From Pseudophaeomoniella oleicola (taxonomy: Eukaryota; Ascomycota; Eurotiomycetes; Phaeomoniellales; Phaeomoniellaceae): a stretch of 64,000 nucleotides of DNA. The stretch lies in contig QWDQ01000012.1 in assembly GCA_003868215.1 (NCBI GenBank), forward strand, positions 310,001 to 374,000, written 5' to 3'. The notes beneath the pieces are model-generated. The model ran no database searches. It was not told where the DNA came from and worked only from the letters and a program-made list of their open reading frames with translations. Below are positions 37,227 through 49,484 of this stretch, piece after piece. The translations under genes and the position numbers were made by a program. The first letter of the stretch is position 1; the number at the start of each line of letters is the position of its first letter.

Positions 37227-38841
37227 ATGGCCGGCACCTCCAGTCCTGGCATTGCTGGAAAGATCAAAACCAACATCCTCAAACTTTGCGAAAGTGATCA
37301 TAACAAGAAAGCTGACGAACCAGTTGAACCCAATAGACCCATCTCAAACACATCACCAGAACCACCCAGCATGGCTTCCACATTGACCAAAGTCAAGGTC
37401 TCTCGAAACCCCAACTACAAGAACCATGGCACCAAATCCTATGTCTACGCCATGAGCCGCTACGGCTTCAACCCTACAATGGAGGGTCCCTACAAGCATC
37501 ACAAGCACGTCCACCAACAAGGAAAGTTTGGTGAGCAGAAGGCCGTTGGTGGCAAGGCTCGCTTGACTACTCAGTTGGTCAGGGCTGCCGCAGATGGCAC
37601 CTCGGGCCAAGTCTCGTCAGAGGATATCCAGAATGATTCGCTCTACTTGACGCCCGTCACGATCGGAACTCCTGGCAAGACCTTCAACCTCGACTTTGAC
37701 ACAGGCTCTTCCGACTTGTGGGTACGCTTATTACCAATCCTCCATCTTACCAAATTCCACCCTAACATGAAATAGCTCTGGTCTACTGAGTTGCCGTCGA
37801 GCACCAGAAACTCAGCTAATGGCAGAGCGCACACCATCTTCAACCCGACAGAATCTAGCACCTACAAGAAGTCCTCCGGAAGTACTTGGCAAATTTCGTA
37901 CGGCGATGGTTCCTCTGCCTCTGGAGATGTTGGTACAGACAATGTTACGATTGGCGGTTTGACCGTGAGAAACCAAAGCATTGAACTTGCCAAGGAGCTT
38001 TCCAGTGCATTCCAGCAAGACACTGGAGATGGTCTGCTCGGTTTGGCTTGGGGTAAGAATCGAAAGTTCATGGACGCTGTGAAACTAAGCTGACACGGTC
38101 TTAGGATCTATCAACACTGTCCAGCCACGCCCTGTCAGTACTCCAGTTGAGAGTATGATTGCTCAGAACGATATTCCAAAGAACGCAGAACTCTTCACCG
38201 CGTACCTTGGGTCCTGGAGAGATACAGCCGATGCCGACAAGGGCGAAAGCTTCTACACTTTCGGCTTCATTGACAACGACCTTGTCACCACTTCTGGCCA
38301 AGAGGTCTCCTACACCCCTGTGGACAACTCGCAAGGTTTCTGGCAAATAGCCTCGGCATCATACACTATCAATGGTCAGACCTACCGACAAGCTAACAAC
38401 ACCTCCATCATGGATACTGGAACCACTCTAGCCCTGGTTTCAGATGAAGTTTGCCAGAACGTCTATGGTGCCATCCCAGGTTCCACCTACGACAACCAAC
38501 AGCAAGGTTGGACCTTCCCCTCCAACACCAGTGCGAGTGACCTCCCTGTCGTGACCTTCGCCATTGGCGAGAAGCAATTCACCGTTGCCAAGGAAGATCT
38601 TGGCTTTGCTGATGCCGGTAATGGCATGGTCTACGGTGGCATTCAATCCCGCGGAGACCAGAGCTTCGACATTTACGGCGATGTCGTGCTCAAGAACATC
38701 TACGCTGTATGTTTTGCTATTTCCATTCGATGATGTCTTTCTGACTTGTTTTAGATCTTTGATGTTGGTAACACCCGTTTCGGTGCTATTCAACGCACCG
38801 AAGGAAGCCAGAACCTGTCAGCTCCACCAGCTACTTCCTAG
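37227..38841 (+). CDS. Pepsin-family aspartic protease without a signal peptide
   Basis: Exons 37227-37721, 37776-38052, 38105-38706 and 38755-38841 (introns 48-54 bp) encode 486 residues. Catalytic motifs are [11 protein letters not shown] with Asp158 and IMDTGTTLA with Asp361; the flap is [13 protein letters not shown]. The core resembles penicillopepsin/endothiapepsin. The N-terminus ([14 protein letters not shown]...) has no hydrophobic leader; a pro-like region [14 protein letters not shown] follows. A second candidate start at 37371 ([14 protein letters not shown]) would give 438 residues, also without a leader. The protein may therefore be intracellular or leave the cell by an unusual route (inference). 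Family members without leaders exist in Pezizomycotina as I recall them. All catalytic residues are intact. Confidence 0.9.
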
Positions 38842-39648
38842 GTAGCTAGCTGACGTAGCTGTCGGAGTGGCTCGGCCGGGGGGGGGGGAACATGGGACGA
38901 AAACACACAGCAGATGGTTATATCTTTGCTATCACTACGGACTCTCCTTTTCAGTCCATAGCTTTCAGCAGATCCGTTGAATGACAACACGACTTACGGC
39001 TAGTATGAGAACAAATAATGAAGAATACATCATCGTGGAAGGTATTGATGGGCTAAGAAAGATGCAGAATGAACATGCAAACATCAGAAGGACAGGGCTA
39101 GAGCATCAGCGACACGTAGATAGCTTCTATGAAAGAATGCTGGAGTAGCTTCGGTCTTTGTGTATACCTATTGCTATCACAATTGCCGTCGCTGTTTCTT
39201 CATGCAGAGGAAGAGGTCAACCGTACAATTAGTGTCAAAACGAATATGAATATCATACGAGAACACTAAATGCAGTTCAGATTGCCAAAAAAATATTTTA
39301 TCATCGTCATCCTATCCAGTGATCCTAGCCAGCCAGCCAGACCTTCAACATCCACTGGCTGGTACGGATCTCAAAAAGTTATATCTCCCAAGTATCCAAC
39401 CCAGGGACATCACTAATATAATTACATGACGACCCAAACAAACAACATATATATCCCTCCCCTTCCTACATGTTTTTTTCAATATACACACACACTCTCT
39501 GTCTCTCTCTCTCCCCAAAGGTAGTAAAGAGTAAGTATGTGGTAAGTACCTAAGTAACATATCCCCTACTCATTTCATGATCATCATCTTTCGTCGTCGT
39601 CGTCGTCATCATATTCGCTCACTCACTTGCACTAATTTAATATTGGTG

Positions 39649-39670
39649 CCATCCATCCATCCATCCATCC
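39649..39670. repeat. CATC microsatellite
   Basis: Five to six perfect CATC units followed within 15 bases by the long T-run. Confidence 0.9.
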
Positions 39671-39681
39671 CCTATTTTCGG

Positions 39682-39683
<2 letters not shown>

Positions 39684-39712
<29 letters not shown>
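39684..39712. repeat. Homopolymer T-run (29 T)
   Basis: Uninterrupted T-run; its length is likely to vary between isolates and is prone to sequencing error. Confidence 0.9.
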
Positions 39713-39854
39713 CCCTCTTTTTACAAGAACCGACCATGCTTTCCTCCTCGTCGCCAAACCCCCCAACCCCCCCGCCCAAACGAACGAATGAGGCCCAATA
39801 TGTTTGACAATATATATATATCCCTCGATATTATGGGTATGGGGTAGCTAAGAA

Positions 39855-39894
39855 AGAAGAAGAAGAAGAAGAAGAAGAAGAAGAAGAAGAAGAA
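39855..39894. repeat. GAA microsatellite
   Basis: About 13 AGA/GAA units in convergent intergenic DNA. It is not inside a coding region. Confidence 0.9.
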
Positions 39895-40343
39895 TGGGTT
39901 TTCTATGTTGACAGTATATGTAGGTTAAGATTTTTGAGAATGTCTCGTTCATGGCTTTCATGAAATACTCTTCTTGTTTATCTTTTATCTTTTTTTCCTT
40001 TTTCCTCTGCGGCGGTATTCGAAATTCAGAGGGGGAAAACGAAGGAGGAAATTTTTTGGAGGGAGTATGCGGTCGAAAGGTAGGTTATGTTTCGGCGGGG
40101 GGGGATATGGTGGACGATCGTTGGGATTTGGGTGAAAGATTTGGTTGAGGGGGTTTCAAAAGGAGGAGTTGATGTCGTTTGGGTGGTTGTTTGGATGGTG
40201 AAATGGGGAGGTTGATTGTTTGATTCAATGGGAGGCGATTTGCGTGGAAAGGGGGATATGGGCTTTGCTTGGCTTCTCGTGGTGGTGAGTGATTCATGAA
40301 GTCTAGGGCTGTTCGTTTATTCCCCCTGAATAATTTTGAAAGG

Positions 40344-41933
40344 TCAAGGAGCTAGAGGATCTCGTTTTCCAGGTACGATACGCCAACACCAAGCGCACCA
40401 ACTTCGATCTCTGCCGTCGCCTTCGCGGTCCAGGTATTTCCCCGTCTCGCGCTCGTCGTCGTGTTCGGTCACTGTGGCACCGACACGGACTCGCTTCTTC
40501 ACCTTCTTCTTCACGACGCCGCCGATCCCCTCGATCTCTTGGCGAAAGTAGCCCGGTTCTTGCTCGTAGCTGGATTTGCGCTCGATCGGGTGGAAGAGAG
40601 GGCCGGAGGTGAGGGATGAGGAAGCGGAGGAGATATCCGAGGCCTGGCTGAGACGTCTTGCGGTCAGGTTGGTTGAGTCGTCCATCTCATCGGAAGCTGC
40701 GGGTGTGGAACAGTCGATTTCAACTTCTAGTTCTTTAGCTGCTAAGCAGGATTCCCCACGGCCACATTTTTGACCTTGGTTTCCCTCTCCCATGCCAGTG
40801 CCGAGTCCACCAATATGAGTGCTATAGCGAGATCGCCATGTCCATACTCTCTTGTAGGTGATATCTGCGGCGCGCAGGCCTTGGCCACAGGGCTGACATA
40901 ACCACACCCCTTCACTTGCACAGGAGCAAGGATCGCGTGCGAATGCGGAGCATGTGAATGACTCAGATGGCACGGAACAGTTCTCAAAATGCGACAATAA
41001 GGATGGTGACGAGGAAGACGTGGAATAGGAGCTACTCGGGCTGCTGTCATAAAGGCCGTCTGTACCAGCTATGCGCTGGGTATGGTCTGACTCGTGAGAA
41101 CCGCGGCGAGACTGCGGTTGAGACATGGTGTGCATGTGTAATGGTGCATGTTGGCATGTCCTGCATATCCTTCTAAAGCGGTCCCGAAGCATTGGGTCGG
41201 CAGGTGGTTTGATGGTGCAGTTCCTGCACACGACTCGCCCACATCTCCTGCATTCACCAACAAGATCTCTTGCGCATTTACCAATCCTGGGCGCAAGCAT
41301 TGGCCGTCGACTCGATGGGGCAATCGCTTGTATTATTTCGGCCAGCGGTTTTCGCGATCTCCCATCGTTGCTCAGAATTTCTGACGGAAGAGGCCGGGCT
41401 TCGTTTTCGCATTGTAATGTCTGCCGGACCAATTGCGAACGGAACTGAAGAAGATTCGCCCTGAACTGACGGCAGGTGAGGGAAAGGGAGGAAAGGCTGT
41501 TGAGATCGATGCACTGGGTTAAGGACTTCACGACACTGGGTTAAAGGAAGCTGTCAGTCGATCTCATGGCCATTTGATAATACGCCCAGCGCAACGAGTA
41601 TGCTGGCGTGACTTACGGATAACAGCCCAAAGCCGCTGCGAAACCACTATCTGCATTCGCGCAGGTTGACTCTGCCGGCATGCCACAGCCAGACTGACTC
41701 ACTTCCATGTTGAGCAGTCGTATCGGAACAGCGGGGGGGGTGATGTGCCGTGAGGGTAAAGATGTATCTTTGAGCACATCCGAACTTCCTCTCGTCTGTC
41801 CTCTTATGTGGTCGTTCTCATCCTGGGGAAACCAATGGCCACCACCATGTCTGCTGTCTACCAGATATGGTTGATCGAACACCAGATCATTCTCTGGGCC
41901 TCCTTCTTCGTCAAGATCGACAAATACAACCAT
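40344..41933 (-). CDS. F-box-like, cysteine-rich conserved fungal protein
   Basis: Exons 41933-41617 and 41535-40344 (81 bp intron) encode 502 residues. After MVVFVDLDEEGG, an F-box-like helix set spans the splice: AALGCYPVVKSLTQC then LNSLSSLSLTCRQFRANLLQF. A cysteine cluster follows (CARDLVGECRRCGRVVCRNC, RRICRTC), then CSAFARDPCSCASEGVWLCQPC and a final CAWCW; these CxxC pairs look zinc-binding. The middle is Ser-rich and probably disordered; basic KKKVKKRVRV sits near the end. Fungal relatives are uncharacterised; by analogy an SCF substrate adaptor is possible (inference). The join was chosen because GCYPVV matches the family and the frame closes. Confidence 0.82.
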
Positions 41934-43590
41934 TTCTCTCCATCAAACAAGATCCAATTCCGATGCCGCTGTGTCGCAGAAGGGAATGATTGACGTCTCG
42001 ACGAGATGAGACAGCGCAATGCAACTAAAAATGTAATTATTATTTAAATGGCACCCCTCTCGAATTGAGAACCAAGATACGCATGAGCCATTTCTTGAAC
42101 CACCCTCCGGCACTCGGGGGGTATGTGGGAAGAGGTTGACGTTATCTAAATGGGATCGACTGACTACGTCGGAATCTTTTCAGATTGAACTTACGGGGTT
42201 GTATCCGAATGAGCCCCTCCATTATGATACGTTTACCGTGGTAGGAGTCGCGACAAGAAGGGAACTTGCCCCGCCGCCACCACTGTCATTGGGGCTTAGA
42301 TTGATGGACGGTTTAACTATATCTTACCTGTACCCACAGGATGTCCGATACCCAAGTCTTCTCCGTGCTCGCCGTTAAAGAACATGTTAGGCTGCACGGG
42401 AAGGACACCTAGTTAATACTGGTAGTAGATATCTATACCATGATCGGTCTAGGCAGTGTCGTGGTTGAAACGGTCTTTCATTGAGATGGACTAAGGGACA
42501 ATGCTAGGCGATATTCTGTGAACCAGAATAGGTATGTTAGGTAAACGGTTTCACTATTCATCCCTCCTAAGGCCCTTCAATAGTCCCGCTAACAGATGTT
42601 CTTTAGGCATCCCTTCTTAAGCAATCATACCTTAACAATGCAAAACACACGGCCGGCCACCCTCCCAAGAACAGAAACCCCCACTCTCCAAGACTTCCCG
42701 GGTCAAACTCTACCGAAGAAAGTTCATTGTCCTCTCATTTCCTTCGACCCGAGTGCGCCGACAAAGGAGCGAAACCGTCGAACCACGCGCCATATTGTCA
42801 AAGTATCAACGTCGGTAGGTTCTCGGAAGGGAACGAAAAGAACAGTAAGCCAACGAGGTTCGTCCGAAGGGAAATGATGTACTGCACTTGAATTAAGAGT
42901 ACATCCGTACCTACATACTTACGAAGGAATCCGATCGGTCTTGGTATCGGAGCGAGGTTGAGATGCTATACCTACCTACTTCCTATATACATCCTGCTCC
43001 TTCCAGGGTCGTAGATATGCATCTTGTATTTCCATCTTAGGAACGCTGCCATACAACAAGAACGAGAAAACATTGATGAGCAAGGTAAGGCACCCATGGT
43101 TGGTTGGTTGGTCCCCTTTTCTCCTTTCACCAGTATGCAACGGCCGTCCAGCCAGTAAACGAACAAGCAACCCACCGCCTGCCGACCGCCACATCTCTCT
43201 TTGTTCCAAAGAATGCCAAATTACCGGCATCTTCCACGCGGACCCTCCTTAAAGTCTACTTGTACTTCCAGAAACCTAAGTATTCTCTCGGGACGAAGGG
43301 CATGATCCAAATGGGAATTGGCTGTACTGGACCTCGTTGACGTATTAGTAGAGAGGCAGTAGAACGCGCATAAGCATCTTACACGCGGTTACACAAACTT
43401 GGGGTGTTTTGGGTATGTAAGTAGGAGGTAGATAGGTCCATAAATTATACTGAGCATCACGAGTTTACTCACGCACATAGTGTTACGATCATGAGACTGT
43501 GGTACAACATCAGTCCTCTCCCATAGCCAGTGACTATTTCACCCTCGATGACTATTGCTGTGCAAAACGCTGAAACCACGTCCGCTCCTC
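41934..43590. other. Intergenic, nothing recognised
   Basis: 1.66 kb between the start of the F-box-like gene and the end of the aldehyde dehydrogenase, both minus strand. Small ATG frames (such as 42596-42877) have no family features and are not called. Confidence 0.55.
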
Positions 43591-45309
43591 TCAAAAGCCC
43601 CTTTTCGACTTCCAAAAGAGTCCAACCAGAGCCGCAACAATCGCCACAACCACTCCCTGCGCCAGATTAGTCTTCCCCGTTCCGAGACTGAGGCCATACA
43701 AAACCCATCCTAGTCTCTGGTTCCCCTCCCGATCGAAATCTGGCTTTCCTTCGCTTGTCAAGCGGTATCTCCTCGTCTTCTCCTCGGAGTACGGTGGATA
43801 CTTGATCTTGACGAACAATCCTTCCATCCAGCCCGGCGTCTTCACGATGACGCGACGGTGCGTGAAGCAATCGAATGAGGCTTTGCCACGGTAAGAGCCA
43901 GAGCCGGAATCGCCGATACCCCCGAATTCGAGGGAAGCGATGCCCCCATGGAGGACGACATCATTGACTGTCACGCCACCAGAGGTGGTTGAGGTGAGGA
44001 TCTTTTTCAGCTCAGAGGAAGATGAGGTGAAAGGGTAGAGGGCAAGAGGACTCCGGTCAACTTGGTTCATGATTTGAAGCGCAGAATCCAGATTATCGTA
44101 AGGGAGCAGCGTAAGAATAGGGCCAAACGTTTCTTCGGCAATCAGGGGATCTGTGGCGTCTTTGGCTAGTACTATGGTTGGAGCAAGGTAATCCGTATCT
44201 GGATCCATATGGCCGCCGATGATGATCTCGCCATTGGAGTTATCGAGCAGAGACTTGAGTCGCGGGAGGCTACCGGAGACCAGATGAGCTACGTCCGGTG
44301 TTGACGATGACTCTGTGCCTTGAGGGAAGTATTCAGCGTATACTTTCTTGAGCTCTGTAACCATCTGTGGAACAACGCTTTGGTCGACGAGGACATAGTT
44401 CTCTGAGATACAAGCTTGACCGGCATTGAGGATCTTTCCCCATAGCAAACGGCGTGCTGCCAGGCGTACGTTGGCATTCTTGGTGACAATCGCTGGGTTA
44501 CGGCCACCTAATTCGAGTGTCACTGGAGTTAAGTGTGGGGCTGCTGCTTTCGAGATGATGCGTCCTACAGCAGGCGAGCCGGTGAAGAAGATCTTATCCC
44601 ATTTCTCAGCTAGAAGAGCTTGAGTCACAGGGATGGCTCCTTGAACGACGGCGAAGCACCCCGGATCCAGCGATGACTCTACAATCCTCTTCAAGACCGT
44701 AGCCACATTGGGAGTTCGCTCTGAGAACTTGACAACCGCAGTATTGCCGCCTGCGATAGCCCCAACCAGTGGGCCAATGGTACATAACAGGGGATAATTG
44801 AATGGACTATCCATTGTGTAAGCATAGTAAAACCTGAGAAGTCCCTTTGAGACCAAACTCACCCTATTATCAGGCAAGATCCAAGGGGTGTCTTGCGAAC
44901 AATGCCATTGATGACTGACAAGGTCAACGGGATGCCCGTGGCCTTTTCGTCCTTGGCCCAGGAGTCCAGGTTTTTCAAGATGTACAGAATGTCATTCTTC
45001 TGGCCTACAAGTTCTCCTTGGATCACCTCAAATGGAGGCTTTCCCATGTCCGTCTTGCAAGCTTCAAGGTACTCTGCCTCGTAATCGCTGATACTGCATT
45101 CAGGAAATATAAGTACCAAGAACAAATACGTAAAGAGCAGATGATAGATGGAGGGAGACGCACGCCCAGTATAATTTCCGCAGCTGTTTCTTCCTGAATT
45201 GAAGATCCTGCGTCTTTAGAGATCCGAACGCATGACGAGATCTTGTCACGATCTTCGGAATATCATCAAGCGGAGTCGCTTGGAATTCGACATTGGCAGA
45301 GCCATCCAT
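43591..45309 (-). CDS. Fatty aldehyde dehydrogenase (ALDH3 class) with C-terminal membrane anchor
   Basis: Exons 45309-45164, 45093-44863 and 44806-43591 (introns 70 and 56 bp) encode 530 residues. It oxidises long-chain aldehydes to acids with NAD. The catalytic base is Glu224 in TLELGGRNPAIV and the nucleophile is Cys258 in NAGQACISENYV; IFFTGSPAVGR and EETFGPIL are the usual ALDH blocks. The C-terminus carries a tail anchor (VVVAIVAALVGLFW followed by KSKRGF), typical of ALDH3 enzymes on ER or peroxisome membranes. The second intron was placed by family match: CLIIG joins PFNYPLL at acceptor GATAG rather than at the nearer CTCAG, which would break the frame. Confidence 0.92.
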
Positions 45310-45965
45310 TGCAGAAATCGTCACGGAATGATTTTGTTGAAAAGAAACTGTTCATTTACACACGGTTGAATTTCAAGTGGAAACGCTTGAAAGTTATTGC
45401 AGGTTATGTCATTGTGTTGTTGCTGTATCTCGTACATAATGTGAGATGTGGTTGCCTGAGACACTACAGATATCTGGACCTCGGCTTCACGGAGAGATTT
45501 GGGGAGGAGACGGCTGAAAGTTGGGCAATGACGACCAGATTCACGCCTCTCATGAAAGTCAGGTCATTCGAAGCAGATTATATGTCCATTCTCGATTTCG
45601 TTTTATCTCCAGGAATATCTATGGAATGCTGAAATGCCGAAATGCTACATACGTGTTGTACTAAAAAGGAAGGCCACGAAGCAGATTCTAATAGCGCTCT
45701 AACATCAATGTGAAAAGGATCCCAAATGCCCATTATTTCCAACCTTACCAGAATGCATGATTTAGATAACCAAGAGGGCGCCAGCTCCAAGCTATGAGAA
45801 TATAATACCGCCATTTTCCGCATCCTATATCCACCATCGTGACGACATGAAAACGAAGTTATCCGTCCTGTATATCTTTTGAGAGATCGTTACGCACGTA
45901 GTCTCGGGTATTCGTTAGAGCGAGGCATCTTGACCAAAAAGAGGGATAGAAGCTCACGAGCGCGA
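45310..45965. other. Aldehyde dehydrogenase promoter and CCCH gene 3' end
   Basis: 656 bp. No additional gene or repeat recognised. Confidence 0.55.
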
Positions 45966-47836
45966 TCACGGTTTGTTGTTATTCCAAGCAGCGCTATTTC
46001 TCTTGCTTGTTTCTTCTTCTTCCATGGAGAAGACCAGGTCAGGGGCTTCTTCATCAATCCGGGTCGTCGAGAGACCTGGCGAAGAAACAGAACGATCAAA
46101 GCGGCCATTTGACGAGTGTCTCGCAACAATCGGCGGATGCAGACCGCTGTTTGAGTCTGAGGATTCGGTTCGCTTGATCTGCATTGTACGCAACTGTTGT
46201 GACAGTGTCGACATCGGCGATTGTCCAGGAGGACTAGATAGAGACGGCGAGAGATCTCCAGATGGCCACCTGGACGAACCGCTAGGTCGCTGCTGAGCTA
46301 ACAACGATTCTCGTAGCGGTGAGCCAACATGCCCTGTCGAGCTAGGCCCTTCCGCTTCCTTCTGCTGCCGTTGTTTGGCAAAGAGGCTGGCAAACCTCGA
46401 TGGGCTTGATGACATCGGGGAACCTACTTTGCTCGAGGTCGCGCTCGGTATGCCTCTGGGAGCTGCCATATCTTTTGGGGCAGAAAGATCTTGCTCAGAC
46501 CTCGAAGTCCTCCTCGCTTTCTCTTGCGGGGTCAAAACATCCTCGTGGAGGCTAGGTGGAAGCAGATCCTCCTCCATGGCAAATCCTTCGTCCCAATCAT
46601 CGGTGGGACCAGGTCTTGGTAAGCTCGCAGAGACCGGTTTAGATCGAAGTACTCGTTGAGAGTGCAACATCCGCGGAGCCGTACCTTCGTCTGAAAGGCC
46701 AGGTGGAGATGAACCGAATGTACTTGGGATATTTCTCATATTTCCGTATGCTGTATCGTGGAGGGCTTTGATGGCATCCGACGGTGCTCCAGTTCGTTGT
46801 GAGAGCGAGGCCGTTGGTGAATCAATAGCAAATTTCGAAGGTACAGAGGCCGCGACTGGACCATATCGGGCTATGTGTGAGATACCGTTGCTGTCGAATG
46901 AGGCTGGTAGGGGAGCATCCAGAGCTGACAGATGTTGACCAACCGGTGAGAGGGGTAGCCGTGGTTCTTCTATGGGGGAACCATACTTCGATGTCGGGTT
47001 GGAGCCAATACCCACGTCTATCGTCGGCATCTGATCGTATTGGCGGTCCCCGAAATCTTCTCCCATAGGATATGGATAGTTGGGATATGGCACCCCATTC
47101 AATCGTTGCTGTGCCAGGAGGGAATTGGCAAGCGCTGAATCTTGTGGATGATAAGTCGACGGATTGACTCTCCCGCCAATACTAATTGGACCGGGTGCCA
47201 TCGCCATCTGCAAGTTGTTCCGGTTGACTCTTCTCCCGTCTGGGAGTATGTGAGCTAAAGCGCATTTTGCACCAAATTTACAATTTCCCTAGGATACTGT
47301 CAATGATGACGACCAAGATGTCTCTAATTTCACCACACACCTTTGTAAAATATTTACACGGAGCTGAGTCTATGGCGGTGTCTGTAGAATGTAAAAATGG
47401 ACAAGCCTGCCCTGCTTGGCAAGCGCCCTGTCTGAAGAACTTGCAAGGAACATGCTTCGTATCTGTTAAGAGACTTGAGGTCAGCGATTTCAAAACATGA
47501 CCCAGTCTCTTTTGACGTACTCTTCGTTGCGGCTGGTGGGCTTCGGGCCATATCAAATCCAGGCGCCCCTGGTATAGACGGAGCGTTGCGCGCGTGGCCG
47601 TTTTGGTATTGCACTTGCTGGTTCGGTACAGCCATCGGCCCGTTGGCGCTTCCGCTGAAAGACCTCCTGTTTGTATAGTCTCCTGACATTCTGTTCCCGG
47701 GACGCGACTGAGAGCCCATCTGGCTTAGCGATGGTCGGTGAGGTTTCGTTGAAGCGTCGCTGACAAACCCTTGATGATCTGGTGGGGTTGAAGAGAATGG
47801 CGGATGCGACTGATTCGCTGCAAAGATAGTAGTCAT
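45966..47836 (-). CDS. CCCH zinc finger protein, two fingers (Lee1-like)
   Basis: Exons 47836-47521, 47462-47341 and 47288-45966 (introns 58 and 52 bp) encode 586 residues. Two CCCH fingers of C-x7-C-x5-C-x3-H form: residues 112-130 (CKFFRQGAC then CPFLH) and 141-159 (CKYFTKGNCKFGAKCALAH), the second built across an intron, followed by ILPDGRR. The rest is Ser/Pro-rich and low complexity, with a WDEGFAMEEDLLP segment and a closing DLVFSMEEEE. CCCH fingers of this spacing usually bind RNA; fungal relatives resemble yeast Lee1, whose function is poorly known. Nuclear or cytoplasmic place is not evident. Confidence 0.88.
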
Positions 47837-49484
47837 GCTCGGAGAAGCAATGATTGCTAAGTGACGGAGAGCTGAAGGAGGTCGTCGAGTCCTTGCAGGA
47901 CTCTCTCAATTGGCCGGAGATCGGCTCAGGATATTGACTTCGTGATAAAGTCGCTTTGGAGAGCCCTGTGGCTCCAGGGTTTCGGTCTGCGCGCGGGTGA
48001 GGGGTTGGTTGTCTTTTAAGCGTGGCAAAGGCGGATTTAGCACATGCGGTGATCTGCGAAGGTGGTTGCTGTATCTGGAACCCTGATTATATGACAATAA
48101 GAGTTGGAAATACTTGGATTCAAGTAAGTAGGCCTGAATAATGAACAATCAAGGGAAGACTCAAGAGGAGGATACAAGAAAGAACTCGGCGCTGTCGATA
48201 CAATTCGAAATATATTAGGAAGTACCTAAGAGGAGTCATGCAAGTGGATAGGTCGATAGAGGCAAGGTCGTGTGAAGTACTTATTCCCCAACTGTAAGCG
48301 GCCCTGGCCGCGTACAAGGTTCTGATTACTAGGCGAAGATCCAAGTAGCAGAGTCTACAATGTAGTAGTGGGCAGTATCGACTGGATCGGCTCACAGATA
48401 GCGATATCATTGGTGAAGGAAGCTGTTCCTATGCTTCACCTCGTTGCCTAAATCAGCACAATGCTCCCTCTAGCTCCAAGATCCTCATCATCGCATCGTC
48501 AGCTTCGCGGCTTGTCGCAACTACTGCACGCAGTATGAGCCATCGGTTAAGCAAGGCATAAACACCTCCGACCCTTGCCGTTCCATCCAGGGCCCCTCTT
48601 CACTTCATAGTCATGGTCAAACCTGGGAGTACAATGATGGCAGTTCATCCACGTCGGAGAAAGATCAAGGACGGCAAGCCCAGCCTCAGGCAACGATCAC
48701 ATCAGGGAACGTCGGACAGACTAATGGGTAGATTAACGTCAGATGCCCGGGCAGTACAAACCAGAGGGGACAGGTGACACTACGATAGAGTACTTGTAGG
48801 TATGTATATCCTACACAGTGCGATGCCTGGGGGTTACAAGGTACACAGAACTTGTATGGATCTGCGTGCATGAGATGAGTATAGCAAAACAGCCGACCGA
48901 CATCTATGCCCTCCTCTGGCAAATTGGGTATCTGGGTAGGCATCACATGGCCAATGCGTAGTATGGTGAAATTAGTGTCATAGCGGCCAAATGACGCCTG
49001 CCGAGCTGGGAAGCAGCACTCCCCCACGACAGCCCCCACTCAATCAGACCGAATAGAGCCGGATATTTGCCTATCTGCTCCGTAAGGTGCACAAGAGATG
49101 AACGAAGGCGTGAAGCAGCTGTCTCAGACTTCCATGACCCTTCGCCTCCGAACATGAGGGCATCATGCTGTATGAAGGCTCCCGATCAGGGTAAGTAGCG
49201 TGTGCCACTTGGCATTCAAGAAGCATCTTGTGGATAAAGGTAACCACACCACCTAGGATATCATTCCTCTCTCACTTTGACTAATGGCGACTGACATTGC
49301 AGAGATCACACGGTTTTGCTTTAAGATTATGATATGCGGATCCTCGGCCACAGTGCTATCTGAATCCGAATACCTTTGGCTTAATGCTTCATGTTTGCCG
49401 TAGCTCGAAAATGTGAAATGGGGTATAATCATGTACATGGAGAAAAAAAGCGAACAATAAGCATCCGTAACCCCATTATACCAT
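47837..49484. other. Intergenic upstream of the CCCH gene
   Basis: 1.65 kb between two minus-strand genes. Frames such as 48686-49039 show no family features. Long spacing suggests a large 5' region for the CCCH gene. Nothing else seen. Confidence 0.55.

Larger units (their letters stand above)
38842..40343. other. Convergent 3' region, microsatellite rich
   Basis: 1.5 kb between the protease and the F-box-like gene. Holds a G-run at 38878-38888, a CATC run, a 29-T run and a GAA run (listed separately). No gene recognised. Confidence 0.65.

Noticed and set aside
42596-42877. 93-codon ATG frame on the plus strand
   Set aside because: Basic, low-complexity composition without recognisable motifs or neighbours to join.
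44807-44862. Use of the nearer acceptor CTCAG in aldehyde dehydrogenase intron 2
   Set aside because: It would shift the frame and destroy the CLIIG-PFNYPLL block; the acceptor at GATAG keeps both.
48686-49039. 117-codon minus-strand frame
   Set aside because: No family features, cysteine-rich odd composition, no splice partners; treated as chance.
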